Made by a program: the position numbers and the translations under genes. Under the pieces are notes generated by a model. That model made no database searches, was not told the origin of the DNA, and worked only from the letters and a program-made list of their open reading frames with translations. Below, piece by piece: positions 35,504 through 45,255 of a DNA stretch of 64,000 nt. How positions within the stretch are numbered: position 1 is the first letter of the stretch; each line of letters opens with the position of its first letter. Source of the DNA: Lentisphaera marina (lineage in GTDB: Bacteria > Verrucomicrobiota > Lentisphaeria > Lentisphaerales > Lentisphaeraceae); contig NZ_JAQZZL010000001.1 in NCBI RefSeq assembly GCF_028745505.1, forward strand, positions 248,001 through 312,000, given 5' to 3'.

Positions 35504-36412
35504 TTATTTCTCACCCAAGAGGATCGCATAAATAAACGCTTTTTGATCGGCATAAAATTTATTTTTTTGATGCTTGGCAATATCGAGAAAAACTTTATCG
35601 TGCCCTACTTTTTGGGACTTCTCTTTCATCTTCACGCCAAACATGCCGTGATGAATCCCACTTCCGAAAGACTCCGCAGGAACTTCCATGTGATTGCCAT
35701 AAGATAAATACAGTGGTGGATCATCCTTGCTGAGGTGATTGATGGGTGAAAATTCTTTAAAGAGCTTTGCGTGCTTCGCATAATTTTTAAATACTGCATC
35801 AATATCCTTTTCTCCCACGGCTTGAATAATCATGCCATGGTAAACTTTTGGGCCAATCCACGGTCCCGCTTGCTTGGGGTCAATGGATGTTTGTCCTCCC
35901 GCGACCACAATGCCAGAAATTCGAGTCGATTCACGTTCGATTGGATCACTTGATTCGGGCTTAGCTAAATCATCGTGACAGGCAATCCACATGGCTGAAC
36001 AGGCTCCCGCACTATTCCCTGCCAGAAGAACTTTACTTTTATCTATATTCCATTCTTTAGCTTTGGAACGAACAAACTGCAGGGCTCGCGCGGCATCATA
36101 AACTGGTGCGGGTAAGATATCCGTACGGGTGCGACGATAATTAATTGAGACGACAGAAATTCCCTTGTCCAAATAATCTTGGACGCGAAACACTCTCGAT
36201 TTATCGCCATTAATCCAGCCACCACCATGAATGAAAAAGTAAAGCGGGCGAGGCCCTTCTCCCGGCGCTTGCCAAAAATCCAAAACATTGCGTTCATGGG
36301 GCCCATAAGCCACATTCCTATGAGTGGCTTCGGAATTCTTATTGGCTGGATTCGCCATGAGGCTTGAGCTAATCATAAATAGGCTGAGTAAAGTAAACAA
36401 GTTTGATTTCAT
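35504..36412 (-). CDS. Secreted alpha/beta hydrolase (esterase-like)
   Basis: 302 residues with a signal peptide (1-20). HGGGW at 62-66, nucleophile elbow GNSAG at 132-136 (Ser134), and AKHQ near the C-terminus as candidate catalytic His. Very close to the 23353 gene across ALQFVRSKAKEWNIDK and IERESTRI, but with a clearer triad. An IS1182-family element sits 81 bases upstream of its start and reads in the same direction, so it may have separated the gene from its original promoter or supply a new one. Probable carbohydrate deacylation. Confidence 0.87.
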   Translation of the reverse strand: MKSNLFTLLSLFMISSSLMANPANKNSEATHRNVAYGPHERNVLDFWQAPGEGPRPLYFFIHGGGWINGDKSRVFRVQDYLDKGISVVSINYRRTRTDILPAPVYDAARALQFVRSKAKEWNIDKSKVLLAGNSAGACSAMWIACHDDLAKPESSDPIERESTRISGIVVAGGQTSIDPKQAGPWIGPKVYHGMIIQAVGEKDIDAVFKNYAKHAKLFKEFSPINHLSKDDPPLYLSYGNHMEVPAESFGSGIHHGMFGVKMKEKSQKVGHDKVFLDIAKHQKNKFYADQKAFIYAILLGEK

Positions 36413-36487
36413 AAAATGAGTTCTTTAATTAATTGAGGATTAATAAACACCCTTGAATTAAGCTTTTTAGATTTTAAATCACGCACA

Positions 36488-38086
36488 CTAAAGAGGCTGT
36501 GTGAAAAACAAGCGCCGTACTTCATCCCGGCTAAATTTTGTAGAGCACATGAATTGTGTTGTACATTTATCAAAAATAATCTCCAAAGCGAAGGTAATGT
36601 ATTTATTATACTTTGATAAGGCCATTAATTTGCAATATGTACTCATCTTTTCGTCAAGGATTTTCATCAAGTCATCAAATTTCATAATGTTTAGAACTCG
36701 TTTCAAATTATAGGCCAAATGTGCAAGCGAGCATTCAGCCTGGACCATTTCCTTACCGCGAACTAAAAAACCATTGGTAAGAAACTGAGTTTTAATTGTC
36801 CCATATGGGTGCTCAACAGTTCCTTTACGTGTTGCCATCATCTCTTTGTTTTCGAGAATCCTTTGTGTTGCTCGTTCTTGATATTGCTCATGCTCCCAAC
36901 GTGATAAAATGCGTTTTTTTGCTTTCGTACAACGGTGCTTTATCGAACAGGTTTCACATGCACTTTTGTTAGCATATTGATTAAATAATCGGCCTCTTTG
37001 GGATGTAGTTCTAATTTTCTTTAAAGTACTTTTATTGGGGCACAGATAAGTATCTTTTTGAGGATCATAAATAAAGGCTTCTTTCCCATACATTCCTTGT
37101 TGTACATTTGATGACTTATTAACTGTCGGTAAGTAGGGGATCATCCCCATATCTTCGCAATCCTTCAGATCATCTAAGACATAGTAACCAGAATCCGCAG
37201 GAAGATTACATGGTTCTTTTAGGTTCAGTAATTTTTTTGTTTTTTTAGCCATTGGAGCAAGAAGTCCTAAATCATTGACTTTGTCCGTGACTTCACAGCA
37301 TACTATGAGCTTATGAAGACTATCAACAGACGTTTGAACATTATATCCTACAGAGGACCTGCCTCTTTTATGGATTGATTTACTATCTGTGTCAGTTAAA
37401 GAAAGATGATTATTAGGGGATTCATCCAAAGACTTTTTAAGTGCACTGAGTCTTTCTTTTTCCCGCTGTCTATATTCCAACTTGTGCTCTATATCTTCCT
37501 TACGTTGGTTTTTATCTGGTGCGGGATCATCATCCAACTTCTCAAGTTCTTTAAGGTAGCGTTCGACTAGATCTTCATTTTCCTTCAAGTTCTTCTCAAG
37601 CTTATTTGAGCTCCAGCTTTTAGAAATATTATTTGAGGCTTTTATTATTGTTCCGTCGACAGCAATTGTTTCCCCTGCAATGAGCTTTAATTCACGGCAT
37701 AATAATGTGAATTGAGCTGTTGCTTGTTTAAAAGCTTTTCGATTGTTTTTGCGAAAGTCGCAAATAGTTTTAAAATCAGGTTTCAAGCGCTTTAACAGCC
37801 ATATCAATTCGAGATTAATGTGACAGTTTTTTTCCAGTTTGCGCCCTGAACGAACACCATTGAAATATCCGTAAATAAAAAGTTTCAGTAAATCCGCAGG
37901 ATTATAAGCCGCGCGACCACGTCCCTGCGGATCTTCTTTGGGAAATTTAAAACCACACTCCCTTAAATTGAGAGAGTCAACAAAATGATCAATTATCCGT
38001 ACTTCACTATCCGAGTCAATGTAATCATCTAGGCATTGAGGAAAGAAAATACTTTCTCTCCGATCATCACCTTGTATCAAGTTCAT
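36488..38086 (-). CDS. IS1182-family DDE transposase (reads out of the element)
   Basis: 532 residues. DDE residues fit AVDGTII (first Asp), LPADSGYYVLDDL (second) and TVEHPYGTIKTQF (Glu). A conserved CxxC-type cluster appears in ACETCSIKHRCTK. The last six residues (FFTQPL) are encoded by the terminal inverted repeat. The TAG stop lies just outside the element, formed partly by the target duplication TAAA. Translation thus depends on the insertion site to terminate. Otherwise intact. Confidence 0.92.
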   Translation of the reverse strand: MNLIQGDDRRESIFFPQCLDDYIDSDSEVRIIDHFVDSLNLRECGFKFPKEDPQGRGRAAYNPADLLKLFIYGYFNGVRSGRKLEKNCHINLELIWLLKRLKPDFKTICDFRKNNRKAFKQATAQFTLLCRELKLIAGETIAVDGTIIKASNNISKSWSSNKLEKNLKENEDLVERYLKELEKLDDDPAPDKNQRKEDIEHKLEYRQREKERLSALKKSLDESPNNHLSLTDTDSKSIHKRGRSSVGYNVQTSVDSLHKLIVCCEVTDKVNDLGLLAPMAKKTKKLLNLKEPCNLPADSGYYVLDDLKDCEDMGMIPYLPTVNKSSNVQQGMYGKEAFIYDPQKDTYLCPNKSTLKKIRTTSQRGRLFNQYANKSACETCSIKHRCTKAKKRILSRWEHEQYQERATQRILENKEMMATRKGTVEHPYGTIKTQFLTNGFLVRGKEMVQAECSLAHLAYNLKRVLNIMKFDDLMKILDEKMSTYCKLMALSKYNKYITFALEIIFDKCTTQFMCSTKFSRDEVRRLFFTQPL

Positions 38087-38166
38087 TTTGTTCTCCTAAT
38101 TAATACTAATATAAAATACCATGTATATATTAGTATTAAAGTTGTGTTTGTTTTTCACACAGCCTC
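36493..38166 (-). mobile_element. IS1182-family insertion sequence, complete
   Basis: About 1674 bp with 19-bp perfect terminal inverted repeats (36493-36511 and 38148-38166; left end GAGGCTGTGTGAAAAACAA). Flanked by the 4-bp direct repeat TAAA (36489-36492 and 38167-38170). Without the insert the target reads CACACTAAAGTGTG, a palindrome, so the element went into a hairpin-like site. One transposase gene on the minus strand. Confidence 0.88.
38100..38139. repeat. 14-bp perfect inverted repeat upstream of IS1182 transposase
   Basis: TTAATACTAATATA (38100-38113) and its complement (38126-38139) lie between the right end of the element and the transposase start. The transcript could form a 14-bp stem with a 12-base loop. 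It may protect the element from outside transcription, as in the IS1380 copy; alternatively it is part of the promoter. Confidence 0.5.
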
Positions 38167-38378
38167 TAAAGTGTGTACTACATACAGAAAAAGGTACCTA
38201 GTTCAAACTTCAGTTTGTTAACTTTTATCTCAATTCAATTGCATTAATAAACAGCGTATATCCATACTTGATACAGAAATAAGAAATTCTGTTTCTAAAC
38301 ACACCTCAGAATGCAAACACAAATTACTCATCTAACAAGCATTGAGGATTAAATTCGACTAAAGTAACTTATGCACAT

Positions 38379-38422
38379 GGTCAAGGAATGGTAATCCCTT
38401 GCAGAGCTTGGGGCAGAGCCCC
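38379..38422. repeat. Intergenic double-hairpin repeat, copy 1
   Basis: GGTCAAGGA...TCCCTTGC followed by GGGGCAGAGCCCC forms two adjacent stems. A related copy is at 48132-48185 with the same order (GGTCAAGGA, TCCTTGC, GGGGCAGAGC). This looks like a small REP-like family of this genome. The remainder of 38171-38505 shows no gene. Confidence 0.5.
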
Positions 38423-38505
38423 ATACATAATTAATAAAATAAGCTTAAATGCCCATCCATTAGGGGAGCTCGAGGAGGACGGCGTCCCTCTCGATTTCTA
38501 TCAAC

Positions 38506-39888
38506 TTAAGAAAGTTCTTTTCCTTTGTGGATGACCGCGGCTACGCTACCAGGAAAGGTTTCACCGTGGAAAGGAGTCCATGATGAACGGCTTTTAATTT
38601 CCTCGTTCTTGGCGGTCCAAGGTGTATTGGGATCGATGACTGTGAATGAGCCAACATAACCTTCGGCAACTTTACCGAAAGGAGCTTCGATAAACTGATC
38701 GAACTGATTCACAAAATTACCTGGATTCCAAGCGGTGACTTTTGCGACATCCGCAGAAGTAAAGCCCTGCTCCTTCATAAGCCAAGTGGTGAAAGCTCCG
38801 TAAGTATCCAATTGTGACGTACCCGAAACACCATCAATATCTGCGAGACCCGCAAAGCCTTCCTTATCTTCCGCTTTCATCTTCTCAAAGTTCTCAAGGC
38901 AGATGCGATCGAGCTCAGTAATTTCTTCTAAGCTAAGAGCAGCAAGGTTGCCAATCTTTTTTCTGATTCCCATGGGTTGATAACGACCGAGTTTTTCGCA
39001 AATTCTATGGGGTGCATGATCCGTTGCAATAAAGTCAACCGTGCCATCAAGTAAGCCAGCAAGAAGTCCCTTGCGATCAATTTCATCGCGGAAGGCCGGA
39101 TTCATCTGCAACCAGGGTTTATTATTCTCATCAAGTGAAGAAGTATCCCAGTAGAGTTGCTGGGGAGTTGTTTCGACTGTGACGGAAACTCCTCGTGCTT
39201 TAGCCGCACGAACGAGTTCCAAACCATCGCCCGTAGAGAAGTGGCAGAGCTTGCCATTGAGCTCGTATTTTTCAATGAGGTAAAGGGCAAAAGCCGTTGC
39301 GGTGTTCGCAGCACCACGAGGACGTCGTTCACTATGAGTGCCATTATCTTTTGAAGTCTCAAGAATATAGGGATCTTCGCAGTGAAAACTTACGTGGCAA
39401 CCTTTGTAGCGCTTAATTGTTTCCTCTAACTCTTGCTGCGAGTTAAAAAACAAATCACCAATAGAAGGCCCCATGAAAGCCTTGTAAGGAACTTTTTGAG
39501 AAAGAGGATTGGTATCGGGTCCAATACCTGCATAAAGAGTGAAGTGAACGTCTATATCTTTGCAGAGTTCGCATTTTTTTGCGTACTTCGCATCATCTAC
39601 AGGAGCCTCAGGATTATTGGGCATGTCGGCAACGTGAACAACCCCACCGTGAACGGCTGCCGCAGAAGCCGTTGCAAAAGATTCTTTATAGAGTTGCTTA
39701 CCAGAAACATCTTCACGAGCATGGATATGAATATCGCCCATACCTGGAAAAATCATTAGACTCTCATCGTATTTAAAGTCAGCTGTGCCCAGTCCCTTGC
39801 CGATGGCCTCAATTACGCCCTTATCATTTACTTGTACCTGACCACAAAATTCGCCATCGTGGTTACAAAATCTGCCTTCAATAATCAT
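38506..39888 (-). CDS. pyrC: Dihydroorotase-family amidohydrolase
   Basis: 460 residues. The cyclic amidohydrolase hallmarks are present: metal motif D-x-H-x-H in GDIHIHARED (52-56), substrate Asn region HVADMPNNPEAP, and DFIATDHAPH with the catalytic Asp-containing motif near residue 296. Dihydroorotase closes carbamoyl-aspartate to dihydroorotate in pyrimidine synthesis in the cytoplasm. Length fits the long bacterial class. The PyrC name is likely, but other members (allantoinase, hydantoinase) share the fold. No neighbouring pyrimidine gene. Housekeeping gene standing alone among mobile DNA. Confidence 0.85.
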   Translation of the reverse strand: MIIEGRFCNHDGEFCGQVQVNDKGVIEAIGKGLGTADFKYDESLMIFPGMGDIHIHAREDVSGKQLYKESFATASAAAVHGGVVHVADMPNNPEAPVDDAKYAKKCELCKDIDVHFTLYAGIGPDTNPLSQKVPYKAFMGPSIGDLFFNSQQELEETIKRYKGCHVSFHCEDPYILETSKDNGTHSERRPRGAANTATAFALYLIEKYELNGKLCHFSTGDGLELVRAAKARGVSVTVETTPQQLYWDTSSLDENNKPWLQMNPAFRDEIDRKGLLAGLLDGTVDFIATDHAPHRICEKLGRYQPMGIRKKIGNLAALSLEEITELDRICLENFEKMKAEDKEGFAGLADIDGVSGTSQLDTYGAFTTWLMKEQGFTSADVAKVTAWNPGNFVNQFDQFIEAPFGKVAEGYVGSFTVIDPNTPWTAKNEEIKSRSSWTPFHGETFPGSVAAVIHKGKELS

Positions 39889-40079
39889 CTTTCTTCATTC
39901 CTTAATTTTTTGCTGACAACTCTAGCTCATGCAAGCCGAGAGGCAAATGACAAATATTAATATCCTCGCTTCTCTACTTAGCTACACTCGGAAAAATCAA
40001 AAAACCCAAACCAATTTGATGTGTCATAGTTTCGATTCGCGAGAATTAACTTGTATTGAGTTAACTTAAAGCGAGACAT

Positions 40080-40217
40080 AATGGTGTAAGCGGATCAAAT
40101 TATTTATATACAGATGGACATGTATCAAAAAGTCAGTTTTTTCAGGCAATTACAAAATCAGATGAATCAATTGCAGGCACATCAAATATAACAGATACCC
40201 AGTGGGCTGCAAAATAG
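40080..40217 (+). pseudogene. Pilin 3' fragment (duplicated cassette remnant)
   Basis: In two frames separated by one extra A it reads [11 protein letters not shown], then SQFFQAITKSD and IAGTSNITDTQWAAK before a stop. This is nearly identical to the end of the pilin at 44270 ([35 protein letters not shown]). Similarity continues past the stop into the following spacer. This is the tail of a lost pilin copy, just upstream of the intact pilin at 40507, as 44270 is upstream of 45336. Spacer 39889-40079 shows nothing else. Confidence 0.8.
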
Positions 40218-40423
40218 GAGATATTAAAATAAATAATTTTGTTTTATTAGAGGAGACCGATTTAGGTGATTATGCAAATAAGTGATCACTACTCCTCAAC
40301 AATATTTGTTTTGGAGCACTAATTAAGTCTGTGCGCAACAAGAACCTCTTTTCGAAAATACACCTAAATATGAATTAATAGCCATAAACTCATGTTCAAA
40401 AATTATCAATCAATTGAAAAATA

Positions 40424-40506
40424 TTAATTTTTTCAAAAAAATGTAGCGCCCGACAAAAAAACTTGCTTACTTTATATTATAAATAAATTTATTCTCGGAT
40501 AAACAT
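40424..40506 (+). promoter_or_regulatory. Conserved upstream block of pilin gene
   Basis: TTTTTTCAAAAAAATGTAGC, then CTTGCTTACTTTATA and TAAATTTATTCTCGGATAAACAT directly before the ATG. The same ordered words appear upstream of the pilins at 44270 and 45336. Probable promoter and leader; the -35/-10 pair cannot be fixed. Confidence 0.45.
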
Positions 40507-41286
40507 ATGAAACGCAAGTCTTTTACATTGATTGAACTACTCGTTGTGGTTGCCATTATTGGCATCCTGAGTTCTCTATTACTCCCCTCTTTAGGCAAAG
40601 CTCGCGAAAAAGCAAAAAAAGCCGTATGTAAAAACCATTTGAAACAACTTTCCATCGCCAGCTACTCTTATCAAGATGATAATGATGGCAACTTCTCTTC
40701 TGGTGTTACAAGTACCTCTGGCATAAGTTGGGATGATTTACTGAGCTTATACGATGGGCGAAACTTAACGCTTGCTCAAATGCAAACCGGTCATGGAGTT
40801 AATGGAAGATGGGGGATGAGAGTTGAAGATATGCCAGAAGGCGCTGATCACGGCCCCATGTATCGTTGTCCTTCAGACCCAACTATTAACACAGGTGGTA
40901 TTCTTCTTAATTATTACCCGACTCAAAATAACAATTCTTCTTCTGCAGGCGATTCCTATAATGGTATATTTGGCATTGAATCTTGGATCGATCCTGTTGC
41001 CACTTTTTGGTCAAAACGTGTAAATGATATCAGTCAAACTTCACAAACTATTGTCTATACTGAAGCGCCAGCCAAACTCAATATGGGAACTTCATACGAA
41101 TGGGGAGGCATCACTGCCGACAATATGATGAATTCAACCATCCTTCTCCATAATAATGAATCCAACTACCTCAAAGCTGATGGTTCCATTGAATCCATGA
41201 CTCCTTTACAATCTTTAGTCAAAAATGATGGTTCTATAGGCGGTACATCTAATATAACAAATACCCAGTGGGACAGTTTTAAATAA
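40507..41286 (+). CDS. Prepilin-like protein, H-X9-DG family
   Basis: 259 residues starting [19 protein letters not shown]. The first 62 coding bases plus 23 bases of leader (40484-40568) are identical to the pilin at 45336, a sign of recent duplication or gene conversion. The body then diverges. Mid-protein MYRCPSDPT, then [19 protein letters not shown], where [12 protein letters not shown] keeps the exact His-X9-Asp-Gly spacing. Tail NTQWDSFK. Probably exported and processed by prepilin peptidase. Conserved head with variable body suggests variation at a surface-exposed region. Confidence 0.91.
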   Translation: MKRKSFTLIELLVVVAIIGILSSLLLPSLGKAREKAKKAVCKNHLKQLSIASYSYQDDNDGNFSSGVTSTSGISWDDLLSLYDGRNLTLAQMQTGHGVNGRWGMRVEDMPEGADHGPMYRCPSDPTINTGGILLNYYPTQNNNSSSAGDSYNGIFGIESWIDPVATFWSKRVNDISQTSQTIVYTEAPAKLNMGTSYEWGGITADNMMNSTILLHNNESNYLKADGSIESMTPLQSLVKNDGSIGGTSNITNTQWDSFK

Positions 41287-41549
41287 GCGTATACTGGATT
41301 CATAAAACTAATTTGTTATTTAGTTTGGTGACATGACATATTATAATAAGTCCGCCTTATTCTTTGAGAAAAATTGTTTCTAACTATCACTAATAATTAG
41401 TTCTACCACAACATACCCTCAAACTCTTTGTCCTTAATTTTTTATGTTAGATGACCATTTCGCAAACATGGGATGATGGCTTGTGCTGCTTCAGCGGAAA
41501 TTAGACAGTTAGGCATTTTTTCTTAGCTGAGATTTGTTACATTACTGGC

Positions 41550-42416
41550 TTATGAAGCTTCTGCAAAGAACTCTAACCTACGAATTTTTGCCTCAGCGAG
41601 TTTTCTTTTTCTTTCTTGAATAATACTCACATCTTTACCAATAAGTTTATCGCTTGGAGTAATGAAGCCAATAGAACTATGAAGACGGGTGTTGTTATAG
41701 TACTCCACGTACTGCGTGACAACTCTTCTCGCATCCTCTACACTCAAGGGAACTTTTGGCCGGATTGAGCCCTCTTTCAAAGTGTAATGAAAACGTTCTA
41801 ACTTTCCATTGCTCTGTGGATAATATGGAGAAGTTCTAACATGAGTGAGACCATGGATGGCAATGAATTTTTTGAATTCCTGCCCTGTATACTGAGAACC
41901 ATTATCAGTAATAATCCTAGGTCTTGCTTCTGGAAACTTCTCCAAAGATCTTTTAACCACTATTTCGGCATCCTGCTCATCCATTGATTCTCGAATTTCC
42001 CAATGAAGTAAACAACGACTATAACCATCTAAGACGCCTATAAAGAAGTAAAACCTTTTATTGATCTTCACGTAAGATATATCAGTATGCCAGTGTTCAT
42101 GAGCTTGTAGTGGTTGCTCAAATCCATTTCCTTTACTGGATTTCTTTGTGGTTTTAGTACGCATAAGCCCTACATCTGATAAAATACGATAAACAGAGGA
42201 GCAACTCATATACGCAATATCTTCATCAATCATCATATACGTCACAGCTCGGTAGCCTTCTTGATGATGAGACTGGTAATACTCAATGACAGTTCGTTTT
42301 TCATCTTCAGTAATCCAAAAATCCTTGGGTTGTTTACCATTATGTTGATTATCCTTGCCTTCTCGTATTTTCCATTGATAAAATTTACTAGGATGAAGGG
42401 CTAAGGTTTTGAGCAT
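41550..42416 (-). CDS. IS3-family transposase OrfB (catalytic part)
   Basis: 288 residues from its ATG, but the frame is open further upstream to the A6G site, encoding ETWPDLNGNWVSKNIRDQ and more. The main product is therefore probably an OrfA-OrfB fusion made by -1 frameshift. The rve integrase core is complete: HWHTDISYVKI (first Asp), RIITDNGSQYTG (second Asp) and YPQSNGKLERFHYTLK (Glu). An HTH_21-like segment precedes it (YYQSHHQEGYRAVTYMMI). Confidence 0.93.
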   Translation of the reverse strand: MLKTLALHPSKFYQWKIREGKDNQHNGKQPKDFWITEDEKRTVIEYYQSHHQEGYRAVTYMMIDEDIAYMSCSSVYRILSDVGLMRTKTTKKSSKGNGFEQPLQAHEHWHTDISYVKINKRFYFFIGVLDGYSRCLLHWEIRESMDEQDAEIVVKRSLEKFPEARPRIITDNGSQYTGQEFKKFIAIHGLTHVRTSPYYPQSNGKLERFHYTLKEGSIRPKVPLSVEDARRVVTQYVEYYNNTRLHSSIGFITPSDKLIGKDVSIIQERKRKLAEAKIRRLEFFAEAS

Positions 42417-42505
42417 ACTACGAAGACTGATTTGCGTACGCTCATGCCAACTATACAGGTATTGAACGACCTGATCTCGGATGTTTTTACTAACCCAGTT
42501 TCCAT

Positions 42506-42814
42506 TTAGATCAGGCCACGTTTCTTTTTTAAGCTTATATTCTCCGCCACGAGTTCAGCGATAACATCATTTTTCTGTGAAGTAGTCGCTTGGAGTAGTG
42601 TATTTTCTTTTTCTACCTTCTTTAAATTACTATCGTTATCCTTGGTGAAGGCTCGAGAACCATTTTCAAAGAACTCTTTTTGCCAACGATAAAATAGCGT
42701 CGTTGTAATATTGAGTTCATCACAAATATCAGATACAGGAGTTCGCTCAAGTAGGTGTTTACGAATGGCGACAACTTTCTGGTCGGCACTAAAATAACGG
42801 CGTTTTTTAGACAT
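42506..42814 (-). CDS. IS3-family transposase OrfA
   Basis: 102 residues. N-terminal HTH_Tnp_1 domain (MSKKRRYFSADQKVVAIRKH, then SDICDELNITTTLFYRWQKE) for end binding, and a C-terminal leucine-zipper-like segment (VEKENTLLQATTSQKNDVIAELV). It ends KKKRGLI just after the A6G slip site shared with the orfB frame. The ATG follows GGAAATGAATT, with GGA as the ribosome-binding core. It can act alone as inhibitor or as the head of the fusion. Confidence 0.92.
   Translation of the reverse strand: MSKKRRYFSADQKVVAIRKHLLERTPVSDICDELNITTTLFYRWQKEFFENGSRAFTKDNDSNLKKVEKENTLLQATTSQKNDVIAELVAENISLKKKRGLI
42524..42530 (-). promoter_or_regulatory. A6G programmed -1 frameshift site
   Basis: On the minus strand the sequence is AAAAAAG inside TTAAAAAAGAAACG, near the end of orfA. 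Slipping back one base moves ribosomes into the orfB frame, which then has no stop up to its main body. Same site type as in many IS3 elements. Confidence 0.75.
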
Positions 42815-43232
42815 AATTCATTTCCTTTTCGGAGGGTTACAATTTTAAAGTAACTCAACTAAGAAAAAAAGTGATGTGTCCTATTTCAACTGAAGCGTAA
42901 CAGGCTCACTTGCCAGTGCTAGCGACGTAAGTGGATCAATATGGGATTCCACTAGGTAGTTTTTAAATTATCATCATAAACCTTATTGCCTTACCTCAAT
43001 TTACATATGCGTAAATCCCTTGAGTAAATGCTAGAAGCGCTCAAGGCTTAACTCACGAATATCCACACATGATAAATGTGTGGGAATTGTGTTAAAATAC
43101 TTAGAAACAACATAAGACAAGCTAGTTAAAAATCATAAGTGTATCATTAATAACAACTTAACAAATAAATATATTTATTGGAATATCATATTCTTGTTTA
43201 TGTCCACAAAGCATAAAAATAAGGACAGAAAA

Positions 43233-43991
43233 ATGAAAAAACAATTTTCACTCATAGAACTCTTAGTAGTGGTAGCAATCATCGGAATTTTGGCCTCTCT
43301 AATTCTTCCGACTTTAGGAAAAGCTAGAGAACAAAGTAAAAAAGCACTCTGCAAAAGCAATCTCAAACAACTGGGATTGACTATGTTTATGTATGCTGAT
43401 GATAATAACTACAAGGCGCCTTTTACTAGTCGTGCTTGGGGTGGACGACAAACTTATGACGATTTCCTCTCTGGCTACGATGGTCGCGACACTCTAACAA
43501 ATGCACAATTAGCAGCCGCAATGTTAAGTAGTAACACTTTTGGAGAAGGCTCCACAGAGATTTATCGTTGTGCCTCAGATGATTCTAAATGGAAATACGG
43601 CAACAATTCAACTGCGCTTGGAAGAAGTTATGCCATAACAGAGATGAGAAATAATGATAACAATAAAAGGTTCCTCGGTATGTCACACGGGACTATAAGC
43701 AGAGAATTTAATGAATTAAACAAATCGAGTAACACGATATTACTGGTAGAATTTCACACAGCTGGAAATTTATTGGGCAATGGCTGGAACGATAATAAAA
43801 GAGCGCAAACCTATAATTCTAATGATGCACAAGGCAATACTCCCCACGACAGTAAGGCCAATTTTTTAATGACCGATGGCCATGTGGAATCATTGACCGC
43901 AAACCAAAGCCTGATAAAATCTGATGGTTCTATGGCCAGCACAAACAATATCTCCAACACAATGTGGGATGCCAGTCCAAATAGAAATTAG
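43233..43991 (+). CDS. Prepilin-like protein, H-X9-DG family
   Basis: 252 residues from the ATG at 43233, which has AAGGA eight bases before it. The longer frame (TTG at 43194) lacks that support. [21 protein letters not shown] signature. Mid-protein [17 protein letters not shown]-terminal [16 protein letters not shown] has exact His-X9-Asp-Gly spacing. Tail [11 protein letters not shown] is longer than usual. Closest in the body to the pilin at 22246 (RFLGMSH vs [16 protein letters not shown] vs NTITLFEYH). Preceded by 270 bases without a gene (42960-43232), partly AT-rich. Confidence 0.91.
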   Translation: MKKQFSLIELLVVVAIIGILASLILPTLGKAREQSKKALCKSNLKQLGLTMFMYADDNNYKAPFTSRAWGGRQTYDDFLSGYDGRDTLTNAQLAAAMLSSNTFGEGSTEIYRCASDDSKWKYGNNSTALGRSYAITEMRNNDNNKRFLGMSHGTISREFNELNKSSNTILLVEFHTAGNLLGNGWNDNKRAQTYNSNDAQGNTPHDSKANFLMTDGHVESLTANQSLIKSDGSMASTNNISNTMWDASPNRN

Positions 43992-44189
43992 TAGAATACC
44001 AAGCTTATCAATGCATTGTTTTAAACTAGCCAATGACCTCAGTGGGTTGCTCATAAAGGCGGATAAAGTCTTTACTCAAAAGACATCTTAGCTTAGCAAA
44101 ACTCTATGGGCGATATTCATCACCAAGGCCTCATAAATCTGATAATAAATTGTTGATATATAACTATTAATAAAAAGAAAATTATAGTT

Positions 44190-44269
44190 TTTTTTCAAAA
44201 GAGGTAGCACACCTATAAAAATGCTTGTTTAATTTTTATTATAAGCAAATTTATTTTGGGAATAGGCGT
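44190..44269 (+). promoter_or_regulatory. Conserved upstream block of pilin gene
   Basis: TTTTTTCAAAAGAGGTAGC, TATAAAAATGCTTGTTTAATTT and AAATTTATTT occur in the same order as before the pilins at 40507 and 45336. It probably carries promoter and leader. TATAAA could be the -10 box with TTTTCA as the -35 box (16-base spacer). Confidence 0.45.
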
Positions 44270-45043
44270 ATGAAACAACTAAAATTTTCTCTCATCGAGA
44301 TACTGGTCGTTGTGGCTATTATTGGTATCCTGAGTTCTCTATTACTTCCGTCATTAGGCAAAGCACGTGAAAAAGCTAAATTAGCAGTATGTAAAAATAA
44401 TCTAAAACAAATTGCTATTTTTTTCGAGTTAAATGCAGATGATAATGAAGGACGTTTTCCTGAATCCACTAGTCATCAATGGCCAGGTTATGGGCCCGTC
44501 TCGTGGGATGACAACTTAGGAGATTATGATGGGCGTAACTTATCAGACACTCAAAAAAATGCAGGAAAGCTAAATGGAAGTGATTTTAATAACGATTCCG
44601 GTATATATCAATGTCCAACTGACGATGTCGTAAGGTTATTTGGAACTGATGCAGACTGTCTGCCTTTGACATATAGCGCATCTTCATTTTTTGATAATAA
44701 TGGAATTTCTAATAATAGCAGAGGCATTATTGGAGTTACCTGGGTCGGTAGAATGCCTTATGCGATAAAATTTAATGAAATTAGTAAGCCCAGCAACACA
44801 ATAGCTTTGGCTGAGCTCATGAGAGAGGGTCAAATGGTAGGTAGATACTGGGGTAGTGGTGTAAATGCTGACACGATGAACAGTACCCCAGAAATAATAC
44901 CTCATGATGGTGTAACTGGCTCCAACTATTTATATACAGATGGACATGTATCAAAAGTCAGTTTTTTTAAGACAATTACCAAACCAGATGGATCAATTGC
45001 AAGCACATCAAATATAACGGGTACTCAGTGGGATGCACAATAG
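44270..45043 (+). CDS. Prepilin-like protein, H-X9-DG family
   Basis: 257 residues from the ATG at 44270; an upstream start at 44225 has no good ribosome-binding site. [21 protein letters not shown] signature, with Ile replacing Leu in IEI. Mid-protein IYQCPTDDV, where Gln replaces the common Arg. C-terminal [15 protein letters not shown] and tail [21 protein letters not shown] departs from the X9 spacing. The tail and downstream spacer are duplicated at 40080-40300, showing that this gene with the pilin after it was copied as a unit. Confidence 0.9.
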   Translation: MKQLKFSLIEILVVVAIIGILSSLLLPSLGKAREKAKLAVCKNNLKQIAIFFELNADDNEGRFPESTSHQWPGYGPVSWDDNLGDYDGRNLSDTQKNAGKLNGSDFNNDSGIYQCPTDDVVRLFGTDADCLPLTYSASSFFDNNGISNNSRGIIGVTWVGRMPYAIKFNEISKPSNTIALAELMREGQMVGRYWGSGVNADTMNSTPEIIPHDGVTGSNYLYTDGHVSKVSFFKTITKPDGSIASTSNITGTQWDAQ

Positions 45044-45255
45044 GATATATTAAAATAAATGGTTTTGTTTTATTAGACGAGACTAATTTAAGTGACTATA
45101 CAAAAATGAAATTGCTAAGCAGCATTTGTTTCGCAAAAGACATCTTAGTTTAATAAAACTCTGTAGCTCACAGCTTCGTGCCGAAAACACACAAATTTAT
45201 GCTTAAATAGTCATAAATATCTGTATTTTAATAAGTAATGATTTAAAAAAATTGA

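Larger units (their letters stand above)
41482..42902 (-). mobile_element. IS3-family insertion sequence
   Basis: 1421 bp. Imperfect terminal inverted repeats share TGT, GCTTCAG, GAAAT, GACA and TTTTTCTTAG (left end from 41482, right end to 42902). Flanked by a 4-bp direct repeat GGCT (41478-41481 and 42903-42906). It carries orfA and orfB with an A6G slippage site, the normal IS3 plan, and both frames are intact. Inserted in the 3' remnant of a pilin gene. Confidence 0.88.
41436..42959 (+). pseudogene. Decayed pilin tail split by an IS3-family element
   Basis: Left part (41436-41481) aligns with NFLMADGHVAK of intact pilins after a one-base loss (N-F-x-M-L-D-D-H-F-A-N). Right part (42903-42959) reads GSLASASDVSGSIWDSTR and stop, equal to the usual ending DGSMAS...WDATK. 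Without the IS the frame joins as DDGSLAS at the GGCT duplication. The pilin was already damaged before insertion, because part of the sequence between DGHV and DGS is missing. No start is visible; 41287-41435 is unexplained. Confidence 0.65.
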
